10,267 nt of DNA, from NCBI GenBank assembly GCA_015222115.1, contig JADFUO010000162.1:1-10267 (forward strand). Direction: 5' to 3'. Under the pieces are notes generated by a model that worked only from the letters and a program-made list of their open reading frames with translations, ran no database searches and was not told the origin of the DNA. The stretch's first letter is position 1. Every line of letters begins with the position of its first letter. This document shows positions 1 through 6,151 of the stretch, in pieces. Position numbers and translations under genes: made by a program. This DNA comes from Bacteroidota bacterium (lineage in GTDB: Bacteria; Bacteroidota; Bacteroidia; Bacteroidales; JADFUO01).

Positions 1-64
1 AATGTTTGCATTATGAGCTTAAACAATCAGGCTTAAACGGCTGATTCTTTAGTCCTTAGAGTGA

Positions 65-94
65 CTTTGTGATATCCTTTGTGCATCCTTTGTG
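65..94. repeat. Three short CTTTGTG direct repeats in the left spacer
   Basis: The heptamer CTTTGTG occurs at 65-71, 77-83 and 88-94, the last two inside a repeated 10-mer ATCCTTTGTG. A second small direct repeat, GCTTAAAC, lies at 17-24 and 31-38, and AATCAG (25-30) can pair with CTGATT (41-46). The stretch 1-126 lies downstream of the receptor stop codon and has no credible gene. The hairpin is short and has no T-run, so I do not call a terminator. Confidence 0.4.
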
Positions 95-126
95 GTGAAA
101 AAATTTATTTCAATCCTTGATTCGTA

Positions 127-1377
127 TCAGAAAGTGAAATTGATACCCAAACTTGGCATAATTGGCAATTGATATACTTTTTCGTGGCTTATTCTATCAA
201 TATAAAAAATATTTTTACGATCAAAAACATTAGTAACGCTTATATTAACTTCTAAAATCATATGATTGCCAAATTCAAACCTGCGTTTCAGGTCAAAATC
301 CAAGCGATGATAAGTTGGCAGTCTGCCGCCGTTTAAATCTGCATACAAAATACCAAGCTCACCGTTTTCAATAATATAATTAGTATTTATTCCTCCTGTA
401 AAATTTAAGCTTTCATAAAATCCCTGTGTTTTTGTGAAAGGAAATCCTGAGCCGAAGTTCCATCGTACATTAATTTCCCAGTTCATTTTGGAGCCAAGCA
501 AGTAAGACCCAACAAGATTAATATTATGCCTTCTGTCGTAGTGAGGGACATATTTTACTAACTCATTATCAGTGTTTTCATAAAATTTGTTAATAAAAGC
601 ATAAGAATAAACTGCCCAGAAATAAAATCGCCTGTAATCATATTTCAAAGAGAAATCAATACCTTCGGCATCACCTTTTTCAATTATAAAATCTTTTTTC
701 AGCAAATCAGGTTGGTCGGGTGCTTTATTTTCATCAAATATTTTGTTTCGGTTTAAATTTGTTAATTGAGAAAAATACTTATAGTAGCCCTCAACATTGA
801 TCAGAATATTGTCTGTTAAATTATATTCAAATCCGAGAATTGCATGCTGTGATTTTTGAAGCTTATGAGTAATTTCTTTACCATCAAATTCATCTGGAAG
901 GTTATCAGGTCCTGATAAAAAGCCATAAAAAAGGTTAACAACATCCCTGTCGGAAACTGCACTGATGAGGTTTTGAGAATACCAGCCTCCGGCAAATTTT
1001 ATTCTGAAATTATCGGTGGCATTATATTTTATTGCTAAACGCGGTTCAGGTGAAATATTTGATAATGAAGCGTACCATTGAACTCTGAATCCCGGTTCAA
1101 TAATAAATTTACCGGTAGTAATTTTATATACAAAATAAGCGGCTAATTCGGTAGTGTTTTCAGCTTGTTTTATTTCTCTGTTTAAGGAGTTTATAAAATA
1201 ATAGTCGGTTTTAAAACCCAACATTTCCAGACCGTATTTAGCTTGGTTTTTACCAATGAAATAAGTAAAATCCAGTCCAATATTAAACCCGTTGATTGTG
1301 CTTGAGCGAGTCGGGAAGTATTCTTCTTCTAAGAAAATTTTATAAGTAGAGTAGGAAAAATGACCTTCCATTAGCAT
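127..1377 (-). CDS. C-terminal beta-barrel part of the receptor (likely untranslated fragment)
   Basis: The open frame downstream of the internal TGA encodes about 416 residues from the first ATG (1375-1377) and is all outer-membrane barrel: alternating polar and hydrophobic strands, many aromatic residues, motifs such as RLAIKYNATDNFRIKFAGG and NWEINVRWNFGSGFPFT, and a C-terminal phenylalanine. Codons 1378-1443, between the TGA and this ATG, also look like receptor sequence (WNSAGGG and PGKSP), so the ATG is an internal methionine and not a true start. There is no ribosome-binding site before it and no signal peptide. It would produce an exported barrel only if the TGA is read through or is a sequence error. 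No second lesion is visible in this half. Confidence 0.7.
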   Translation of the reverse strand: MLMEGHFSYSTYKIFLEEEYFPTRSSTINGFNIGLDFTYFIGKNQAKYGLEMLGFKTDYYFINSLNREIKQAENTTELAAYFVYKITTGKFIIEPGFRVQWYASLSNISPEPRLAIKYNATDNFRIKFAGGWYSQNLISAVSDRDVVNLFYGFLSGPDNLPDEFDGKEITHKLQKSQHAILGFEYNLTDNILINVEGYYKYFSQLTNLNRNKIFDENKAPDQPDLLKKDFIIEKGDAEGIDFSLKYDYRRFYFWAVYSYAFINKFYENTDNELVKYVPHYDRRHNINLVGSYLLGSKMNWEINVRWNFGSGFPFTKTQGFYESLNFTGGINTNYIIENGELGILYADLNGGRLPTYHRLDFDLKRRFEFGNHMILEVNISVTNVFDRKNIFYIDRISHEKVYQLPIMPSLGINFTF

Positions 1378-1443
1378 GGGTGATTTTCCGGGGATAATTA
1401 AAAAATTTATTCCTCCTCCTGCTGAGTTCCAGTGGAAATCTGA

Positions 1444-2460
1444 TCATGCTTTGTAATTATTAACTTTGTCGTTAAAGCTAAAGCCGAAAAAATTTATTTT
1501 ACTGCCGTTTGCAGCGTTGATAGAAATTTTTCCGTAAATATCGGTATAGTTGAAAGGCAAACCTGTAGTGTCAATGTAATTATAAAATAATTTTGAACTT
1601 TGTTCAAGGTATGAGTTTTTGGCAGAAAATATAAATGACGAACTTCCACCACCTGTTTCAGACTGTTTTTTTAATGGACCTTCAATCATTACTTTAGCTC
1701 CAAAAGTACTGACACCTATTTTTCCTGCAATTCTTTTTTTGTTGCCATCACGGGTAGTAATATCCATAATTGATGAAATTCTTCCGCCATATTCGGCATT
1801 AAAACCTCCTGTGTAAATATCTGCGTTCCGGAGTATGTCGGTATCAAACACTGAAAACAATCCTATAGAATGGAATGGATTGTAAATAACCATCCCGTCA
1901 AGCAAAACTTTATTTTGAATTGGTGAGCCTCCTCTTATATATAACTGTCCTCCCTGATCGCCGGTAAATATCACTCCGGGCAAAACCTGCAGGTATTGAG
2001 CAAGGTCGGGTTGACCGCCTATGCTTGGAATTTGCCTGATTTGTTTTGGCGTTATTTTTACTACCGATGTTCTGGTTTCGGTTCTCATTTCATATTTATC
2101 GGCTGATACATTTATGGTTTCAAGTGTGTAGGATCCTTTTTTAAGATATAATTTTTTATTTACAATTTCGTCCGGTTTTAATGTGATGGACATTCTTAGA
2201 GTGTCGTAGCCAAGGTTAGTAACCATTAATTCGTAGCTGCCTGCCGGGATATTTGAAATTATATAATATCCGTTTACATCGGTTGCTGAACCAAAGGTTG
2301 TGTTAGAGAGATAAACATTAGTGAAAATAACCGGTTCGCCTGTTTCTTTTTCATAGACAAACCCCCTGATAGTTGCTGTTTGTCCTGATAAATTACAGAC
2401 TGAAAAAAATATAATCAGACTTGTAAAAATTATTATAGCAATAAAGTTTTTAAAATTCAT
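1444..2460 (-). CDS. N-terminal part of the receptor: signal peptide, regulatory-like domain, plug
   Basis: The 338 residues hold a signal peptide (about 1-27, with hydrophobic core IAIIIFTSLIIFF), a carboxypeptidase-D-regulatory-like beta-sandwich (about 28-107, with the usual G-x-V, TNVYL, GSATDVNGYY and IPAGSY blocks), a plug domain (about 135-238, with LAQYLQVLPGV, IRGGSP, LLDG, NPFHSIGLFSVF and YTGGFNAEYGGR), and the first barrel strands. A TTG two codons upstream (2464-2466) keeps the frame open, but ATG at 2458-2460 puts the positive residues directly before the hydrophobic core and is preferred. Alone, this product has a signal and a plug but almost no barrel, so it cannot be a working transporter. 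The gap to the upstream gene on this strand, 2467-2532, holds nothing I recognise. Confidence 0.75.
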   Translation of the reverse strand: MNFKNFIAIIIFTSLIIFFSVCNLSGQTATIRGFVYEKETGEPVIFTNVYLSNTTFGSATDVNGYYIISNIPAGSYELMVTNLGYDTLRMSITLKPDEIVNKKLYLKKGSYTLETINVSADKYEMRTETRTSVVKITPKQIRQIPSIGGQPDLAQYLQVLPGVIFTGDQGGQLYIRGGSPIQNKVLLDGMVIYNPFHSIGLFSVFDTDILRNADIYTGGFNAEYGGRISSIMDITTRDGNKKRIAGKIGVSTFGAKVMIEGPLKKQSETGGGSSSFIFSAKNSYLEQSSKLFYNYIDTTGLPFNYTDIYGKISINAANGSKINFFGFSFNDKVNNYKA

Positions 2461-2532
2461 AAGCAAGTATTAAATATTCTATATGTTTTATAATAATAAG
2501 TTAACGTTATTAATCAATCAGTTAAAGCTAAA

Positions 2533-2877
2533 TTATTCACCAGTAAACAGAGATGCCTGAAATTTTGCGACAAGAGTATTTGAAGGATCGCAATTTACAA
2601 CTGTTAAGTAACATCCTAATGGCGAAAGTTTCCAGTCGGTATGGATATAGTTTTGTTCAACAATATATATTTTTTTAAAGTGGAAATAGTACGGTATTTT
2701 CAATGAAGAGCAAGCATTAATAGCCCTTTCAATAGCAGTTTCAATCGTTTCATCTTCAATTTCAAATTCATCCAGAAAATCACTTGCATAATATTGTATG
2801 TCTTTTGAATGTATTGCTTCAATAAAATCAAGGATTTTTTGAGGAATTATTTCATCATATAATGTCAATGATATCAT
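2533..2877 (-). CDS. Small DinD/BRO-like protein of unknown function
   Basis: The protein is 114 residues from the ATG at 2875-2877. The frame stays open upstream to 2952, but that extension is not convincing and the preferred start gives a compact acidic N-terminus (MISLTLYDEI). The second half matches the core pattern I recall from DNA-damage-inducible protein D and relatives: an AI-x-R-A-x-x-AC helix, then IPYYFHF, then DWKLSPLGCYLTVVNCDP followed by VAKFQ. In DinD the matching stretch reads roughly LSRYACYLIxxNGDP...IAxAQ. DinD itself is more than twice as long, so this is only the core. No signal peptide or membrane segment is seen. It lies between the chaperone and receptor genes on the same strand, with a hairpin separating it from the chaperone. 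The family link is from memory of motifs; the function is unknown. Confidence 0.6.
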   Translation of the reverse strand: MISLTLYDEIIPQKILDFIEAIHSKDIQYYASDFLDEFEIEDETIETAIERAINACSSLKIPYYFHFKKIYIVEQNYIHTDWKLSPLGCYLTVVNCDPSNTLVAKFQASLFTGE

Positions 2878-2979
2878 AATTTTATAATATATTAAAAGCA
2901 AAAGAGTTATTATACCGAAACGGAACGAATCCATACGGACAAGTTTTACCAATTTTAAGTTGTTGTTCCTATCGGCATA

Positions 2980-3034
2980 ACTGCTTCTAATAGAATCCCG
3001 AAGTTTCGGGATCGCATTTTTAATAAGAAGCAGT
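2980..3034. terminator. Nested inverted repeat behind the chaperone gene, probable terminator
   Basis: The inner hairpin is ATCCCGAA (2995-3002) against TTCGGGAT (3005-3012), with perfect 8-bp complementarity around GT. An outer pair, ACTGCTTCT (2980-2988) and AGAAGCAGT (3026-3034), is also perfect over 9 bp. The structure begins 8 bases beyond the stop codon of the DnaJ-type gene on the minus strand, where a terminator would sit. The T-run following the inner stem on that strand is poor, so it may work as a processing or stability hairpin, or be a small dispersed palindromic repeat. Confidence 0.55.
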
Positions 3035-3041
3035 ATAAATT

Positions 3042-3977
3042 CTAATTATGCAAATCTGATGCTTTTTTAATTAATTCAAGTTCTTCTTTTGATATTGATT
3101 TTGGTATTTCAATTTTTATTTTTAGATAAAGATCTCCGAAAACATCTTTTTTATTATAATCGGGCATTCCCATGCCTTTCAATCTAAGGACTTTACCGTT
3201 TTGGGTTAGTTTGGGGATTGTAATGTTTTTGTTTCCCTTAAATGTATAAACACTTACCTTACCTCCTAAAATTGCTTTATAAATATCAATGTTAACATCG
3301 CTATATAAATTATTTCCTTTTCTTTTAAAGTAATTGTTATGCCTAATATTTACCTTTAAATAAAGATGTCCGCTTTGACCTCCTTGTGTTCCTTTTCCGC
3401 CCTTTCCTCTGACTCTTAATAATTGACCGTTTTTTAAGCCGGGCTTAATGTTGATTTTGAGTTTTTGACCATCTAAATTTAGAATACGTGATGTTCCATG
3501 ATATGCTTCGGTTAAATCAATATCCATTTGAGCTTCATAATCTTGCCCTGGAAAAGGACGTGCTTTCCCTGTTTTACTTGTTCTTTGATATTGTCTGCCG
3601 AAGAATTGTTCAAAAAAATCGGAAAATCCGCCGCTACCACCGAACATCTCATCATAATTAGCTTGAGAATATGCTCCTGCCTGTTGTGCGCCCTGTCCCC
3701 ATTGAGCATAATCAAAACCACCTTGTCCTGCATAAGCGCCTGCTTGTTCGTATTGTTTCCAGTTAGCTCCTAATTTATCGTATTTTTTTCTTTTTTCTTT
3801 GTTGCCTATAACTTCATAAGCTTCGGCAATTGCTTTGAATTTCTCTTCAGACGATTTATTATTTGGATTTTTATCAGGATGATATTTTATAGCAAGCTTG
3901 CGATATTTCTTCTTTATCTCTTCCTGTGTAGCGTTTTTATCAACACCTAATATTTTGTAATAGTCTTTATATTCCAT
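3042..3977 (-). CDS. cbpA: CbpA-type DnaJ co-chaperone (no zinc finger)
   Basis: This 311-residue J-domain protein would stimulate the ATPase of DnaK and hand it unfolded clients in the cytoplasm. The J-domain spans about 1-70 with the HPD motif at 33-35 inside [11 protein letters not shown] Gly/Phe/Gln/Tyr-rich linker follows (about 78-130), then the two C-terminal substrate-binding domains (about 145-295), with the typical [18 protein letters not shown] and [11 protein letters not shown] blocks. The CxxCxGxG repeats of classical DnaJ are absent, and the length matches E. coli CbpA (306 residues), so this is a type II protein. The cbpM modulator that often accompanies cbpA is not adjacent; the next gene on this strand is the DinD-like one. 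The ATG at 3975-3977 gives the family-standard N-terminus ([12 protein letters not shown]), preceded by an AAAGG about ten bases upstream. A -7-type element lies at 4029-4036. Confidence 0.93.
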   Translation of the reverse strand: MEYKDYYKILGVDKNATQEEIKKKYRKLAIKYHPDKNPNNKSSEEKFKAIAEAYEVIGNKEKRKKYDKLGANWKQYEQAGAYAGQGGFDYAQWGQGAQQAGAYSQANYDEMFGGSGGFSDFFEQFFGRQYQRTSKTGKARPFPGQDYEAQMDIDLTEAYHGTSRILNLDGQKLKINIKPGLKNGQLLRVRGKGGKGTQGGQSGHLYLKVNIRHNNYFKRKGNNLYSDVNIDIYKAILGGKVSVYTFKGNKNITIPKLTQNGKVLRLKGMGMPDYNKKDVFGDLYLKIKIEIPKSISKEELELIKKASDLHN

Positions 3978-4028
3978 TCATTACCTTTATAAAATTGGTT
4001 TTATATCGGATATTGGGTTTAATGAAGA

Positions 4029-4036
4029 CAAAAGTA
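4029..4036 (-). promoter_or_regulatory. Candidate Bacteroidota -7 element for cbpA
   Basis: On the minus strand the eight bases read TACTTTTG, an exact fit to the Bacteroidetes primary-sigma consensus TAnnTTTG. It is 52 bases upstream of the cbpA ATG. I find no clear TTTG at the expected -33 spacing, so support is partial, and such octamers arise easily in AT-rich DNA. Confidence 0.35.
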
Positions 4037-4165
4037 AAAAAAAGATGAAAGTAAAAATAAAAAAATTTAAATTAAACTTTTCCACGTCTCTATTTTTAAA
4101 TTTTTTATAAAAAATACCGATTACTCAAAAGTTTATTATACTTTTATGAATTAATTAATCAAAAT

Positions 4166-4171
4166 AGGAGG
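4166..4171 (+). promoter_or_regulatory. Strong Shine-Dalgarno before the four-helix membrane protein
   Basis: AGGAGG ends five bases before the ATG at 4177 and is followed by a T, making AGGAGGT. This is a near-perfect anti-16S match and fixes the start. The other genes in the window have no comparable sequence, as is usual in Bacteroidota. Confidence 0.75.
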
Positions 4172-4176
4172 TAAAA

Positions 4177-4599
4177 ATGAACATTACAAGAGTTTTAATC
4201 TCTGGAGTTATTATCTGGATAGTGAGTTTTTTATTTGGTTGGTTAACATGTGCTTGGCTTTTTAACTGGGTTTATGAATTACCACCAAATATATGGGTAG
4301 ATCCGGAAATAATGATGAGCACTGGAAATATGATCGGAGTAATCATAATCGGGCTCATAGCGGCAATATTATTTGCTTTGGTTTATGCAATACTCTATAA
4401 CGGAATCCCAGGAGATGGTATAAAAAAAGGTTTGATTTATGGATTTCTTATGTGGTTAGTTGGAGCTTTAGTAGGAATGGCAACAATGCCATTTTATATG
4501 ACAATTGCCACAACTGTTGTTATTTACTGGATACTAAATGCCTTAGTAATTAATTTAATTAATGGTGTGATATTGGGAGCTATTTATAAGAAGAAATAG
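4177..4599 (+). CDS. Four-helix integral membrane protein of unknown function
   Basis: I do not recognise a named family. The 140-residue protein is almost entirely hydrophobic, with four likely membrane helices at about 6-31, 50-74, 83-104 and 106-137. A short polar loop (about 33-49, YELPPNIWVDPEI) follows helix 1, another (NGIPGDGIKKG) joins helices 2 and 3, and the C-terminus is basic (YKKK). The GDGIKKGLIYGF pattern followed by a second glycine-rich helix pair suggests an internal two-helix duplication, but similarity is weak. The start is certain because of the AGGAGG five bases upstream. A possible -7-like octamer TACTTTTA (4139-4146) misses the consensus by one base. The gene is a single cistron, divergent from cbpA and convergent with the LiaF-like gene, and ends nine bases before a palindromic element that probably terminates it. 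Confidence 0.8.
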   Translation: MNITRVLISGVIIWIVSFLFGWLTCAWLFNWVYELPPNIWVDPEIMMSTGNMIGVIIIGLIAAILFALVYAILYNGIPGDGIKKGLIYGFLMWLVGALVGMATMPFYMTIATTVVIYWILNALVINLINGVILGAIYKKK

Positions 4600-4607
4600 G
4601 TTTGATG

Positions 4608-4690
4608 AAGATAAAAGACAAAAGTTGTTATTATTATTGTAGAGACGAGGCGGCGCCTCGTCTCTGCTTTTATCTTTTGTCTTTTATCTT
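4608..4690. repeat. Composite palindromic element filling a convergent spacer
   Basis: The outer arms AAGATAAAAGACAAAAG (4608-4624) and CTTTTGTCTTTTATCTT (4674-4690) are perfect 17-bp inverted repeats. Inside is a second palindrome at 4641-4665. The spacer between the two flanking stop codons is only 95 bp (4600-4694) and the element takes up 83 of these, ending four bases from the LiaF-like stop. GC-rich cores beginning GTAGAGACG are, as I recall, seen as dispersed repeats in Bacteroidota and other groups, so this may be a REP- or MITE-like unit. It carries no open reading frame. Confidence 0.75.
4641..4665 (+). terminator. Strong hairpin, probable terminator of the membrane-protein gene
   Basis: AGAGACGAGGC (4641-4651) pairs perfectly with GCCTCGTCTCT (4655-4665) around a GGC loop. 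The stem extends by a T-G wobble and a G-C pair to 13 bp. On the plus strand it is followed by the T-rich stretch GCTTTTATCTTTT, as in an intrinsic terminator. On the minus strand the following sequence is less T-rich, so termination of the opposing LiaF-like transcript is less sure. It is the core of the larger inverted repeat. Confidence 0.65.
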
Positions 4691-4694
4691 AGAT

Positions 4695-5606
4695 CTAGTA
4701 CCTGCTAACCTTCAAACTTGATACAGCAACATCAATATCTATATAGATTTTATTCACGCTGTTTTCAAAGTTTGAAGTTTTATAAAAGCCTTTTTTAATC
4801 TTGTTAAAGCCTCTGAGATTCCTGCTTGATAGAACTGAACTTGTATGCACTTCACATCCCGATTCTTCAGGGATTTTTATATTGATTGATGATGCTCCGG
4901 CATCAATTTCAATTTTTGTATAATCATATTTATCTCCAAGTTTAATATATATTGAAGATGCTCCGCCATCAATAGTGATTTTTTTGGTTTTGAATGGGAT
5001 AAGATTCAAATCAAGTTTTGCCGCTCCAGCATCAAAATCAAATTCCCAAACAGGTTCGGGATTAAGTTTGATATAAACATTGTTTTTTATGTTACCTAAT
5101 TTGAAAAATGTATTTTCAAGGTCTAATTTTAATACTTTTTTGTTGTCAAAATCTTGTGACGAAAAGCGGTAAGGTCCGATATTTCCTTCCTTTTCAAAAT
5201 CCAACAGATTATCGGTTTCGCCTTTGATTTTATAACTTCCTGCTGCTGCATCAATTTTTAGCACGGCTAAGTTTATGGACGAATCATAAGATTCATAAAA
5301 ATATTGTTCTTTCAAGTCATTATCGTAATATGAGTGATTTCTGTCACCTCTGAAATTGAAATAGTGATGCCTTGTATAAGGACTGCTGAAAATAAAAGTT
5401 ATTGCTAAAATTATTGCTAAAAACGACAGAATAAGTTTTATTGTGTTTTTTACAGGTAGAATTGAAATTCCAATTAAAATCAGCAATAAAGGCCATAATC
5501 GAAAGATTGCATACCAGTTAAAGTATATGATATCAAGATTTTTTAAAATAAATAATGCTCCCAAAGTAATAAGAATTACTCCCCAAAAAATATTTCTGTA
5601 TTTCAT
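4695..5606 (-). CDS. LiaF-like membrane protein with toast-rack/adhesin-type repeats
   Basis: The 303-residue protein starts with a LiaI/LiaF-type membrane region (helices about 7-24, 33-50 and 55-75, with GVILITLGALFI and LWPLLLILIGI). A polar linker (about 76-110) leads to a C-terminal beta-rich domain resembling the toast-rack/YvqF C-terminal fold. This part repeats a short motif: DAAAGSYKI (119-127), DAGAAKLDL (192-200), DGGASSIYI (213-221), DAGASSINI (235-243) and DVAVSSLKV (292-300). In Firmicutes, LiaF restrains a cell-envelope two-component system; no such kinase or regulator is adjacent here, so a sensing or scaffold role is inference. Its ATG is three bases after the stop of the PspC gene, so the two are translated from one message. 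The gene ends four bases from the palindromic element. Confidence 0.8.
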   Translation of the reverse strand: MKYRNIFWGVILITLGALFILKNLDIIYFNWYAIFRLWPLLLILIGISILPVKNTIKLILSFLAIILAITFIFSSPYTRHHYFNFRGDRNHSYYDNDLKEQYFYESYDSSINLAVLKIDAAAGSYKIKGETDNLLDFEKEGNIGPYRFSSQDFDNKKVLKLDLENTFFKLGNIKNNVYIKLNPEPVWEFDFDAGAAKLDLNLIPFKTKKITIDGGASSIYIKLGDKYDYTKIEIDAGASSINIKIPEESGCEVHTSSVLSSRNLRGFNKIKKGFYKTSNFENSVNKIYIDIDVAVSSLKVSRY

Positions 5607-5609
5607 AAT

Positions 5610-6071
5610 TTATTGTTTTTTTGGTTTTATATAACTCATCCTGATTAATGCAATACCTGCAACTAAAAGTATTATTGGCCATAAATCGGCAAAATCAATC
5701 CTGGGGAAGAAACGGCTAATTAAAAATATTACACCTATTGTAATTAAAATTAATCCGGCAACAAGGCTGCCATTGTTTTTACCGTGCCAATGAGTATCCT
5801 GATTAAATTGATCTTTTTCAGGTTTGGTGTTTGTTTTTTCTTTTTCCATATCCGAAAAGTTTTTGTTATTAAATGTAAAACTGTAATCAACGGGCAGAGC
5901 TATCCATAGAATTAAATATATTATTAATCCTCCTCCGCCAAATAATGCTAATAATACAAAGATAATCCTAATTAATATCGGATCAGTATTTAAATATTCA
6001 GCTATTCCACCGGCTACACCTCCGATAACCGTGTTTTTACTGCTTCTGTAAAGTCCTTTGTGCGTTTCCAT
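5610..6071 (-). CDS. PspC-domain membrane protein with a LiaF-type tail
   Basis: The first 62 residues are a PspC domain: KGLYRSSKNTVIGGVAGGIAEYLNTDPILIRIIFVLLALFG-type sequence with a membrane helix, then GLIIYLILWIALP. PspC proteins sit in the inner membrane and take part in envelope-stress (phage-shock-type) responses. After a charged cytoplasmic-looking linker (about 65-100) come two more helices (103-120 and 130-145) of the LiaF/DUF5668 type, with LILITIGVIFL and WPIILLVAGIALI. The same module opens the next protein, so the pair may share a partner or oligomerise. The ATG at 6069-6071 starts the PspC domain directly. It is first in a two-gene operon; a TAnnTTTG element lies 27 bases upstream. 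PspA, PspB and PspF are not present in the window. Confidence 0.88.
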   Translation of the reverse strand: METHKGLYRSSKNTVIGGVAGGIAEYLNTDPILIRIIFVLLALFGGGGLIIYLILWIALPVDYSFTFNNKNFSDMEKEKTNTKPEKDQFNQDTHWHGKNNGSLVAGLILITIGVIFLISRFFPRIDFADLWPIILLVAGIALIRMSYIKPKKQ

Positions 6072-6097
6072 TATTTATTATATTATTTATTTAATTA

Positions 6098-6105
6098 CAA
6101 ATGTA
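6098..6105 (-). promoter_or_regulatory. Candidate Bacteroidota -7 element for the pspC-liaF-like operon
   Basis: The minus strand reads TACATTTG, an exact TAnnTTTG match, 26 bases before the PspC ATG. It lies in the 80-bp divergent spacer shared with the YjbQ-family gene. A -33 TTTG at the usual distance is not evident. Confidence 0.4.
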
Positions 6106-6151
6106 TAAAAATATTTATTAATTTTATCGTATAAATTTAATATTTAATGTT

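Larger units (their letters stand above)
127..2460 (-). pseudogene. TonB-dependent receptor, interrupted by one in-frame TGA
   Basis: This is an outer-membrane TonB-dependent receptor that would take up a substrate, unidentified here, using energy from TonB-ExbBD. From the ATG at 2458-2460 the frame is open for 338 codons, meets TGA at 1446-1444, then continues in the same frame to a TGA at 129-127, for 777 codons including the internal stop. That total suits a complete small Bacteroidota receptor, and the last residues, LGINFTF, are the aromatic end expected of an outer-membrane barrel. Residues across the stop (NYKA, stop, SDFHWNS) still read as receptor sequence, so the lesion is a point nonsense change, not a frameshift or deletion. 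The gene may be a recent pseudogene, a phase or readthrough case, or a base error. No SusD gene follows it, so it is not an obvious SusC/D pair. Confidence 0.82.

Noticed and set aside
1378..1446. Selenocysteine or general TGA recoding at the receptor stop
   Set aside because: The same gene ends in TGA at a sensible C-terminus, a selenocysteine has no place in this barrel family, and I see no SECIS-like hairpin directly after the codon.
1619..1816. 65-codon reading frame on the plus strand opposite the receptor
   Set aside because: It is antisense to a well-conserved plug/barrel region and shows no features of its own.
2878..2952. N-terminal extension of the DinD-like protein including a hydrophobic stretch
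   Set aside because: It needs a non-ATG start, reads like translated spacer and would place a membrane-like segment before a soluble core. The ATG at 2877 gives a cleaner protein.
3512..3773. Two short reading frames overlapping cbpA on both strands
   Set aside because: They overlap the cbpA linker and C-terminal domain in other frames, and have no independent signals.
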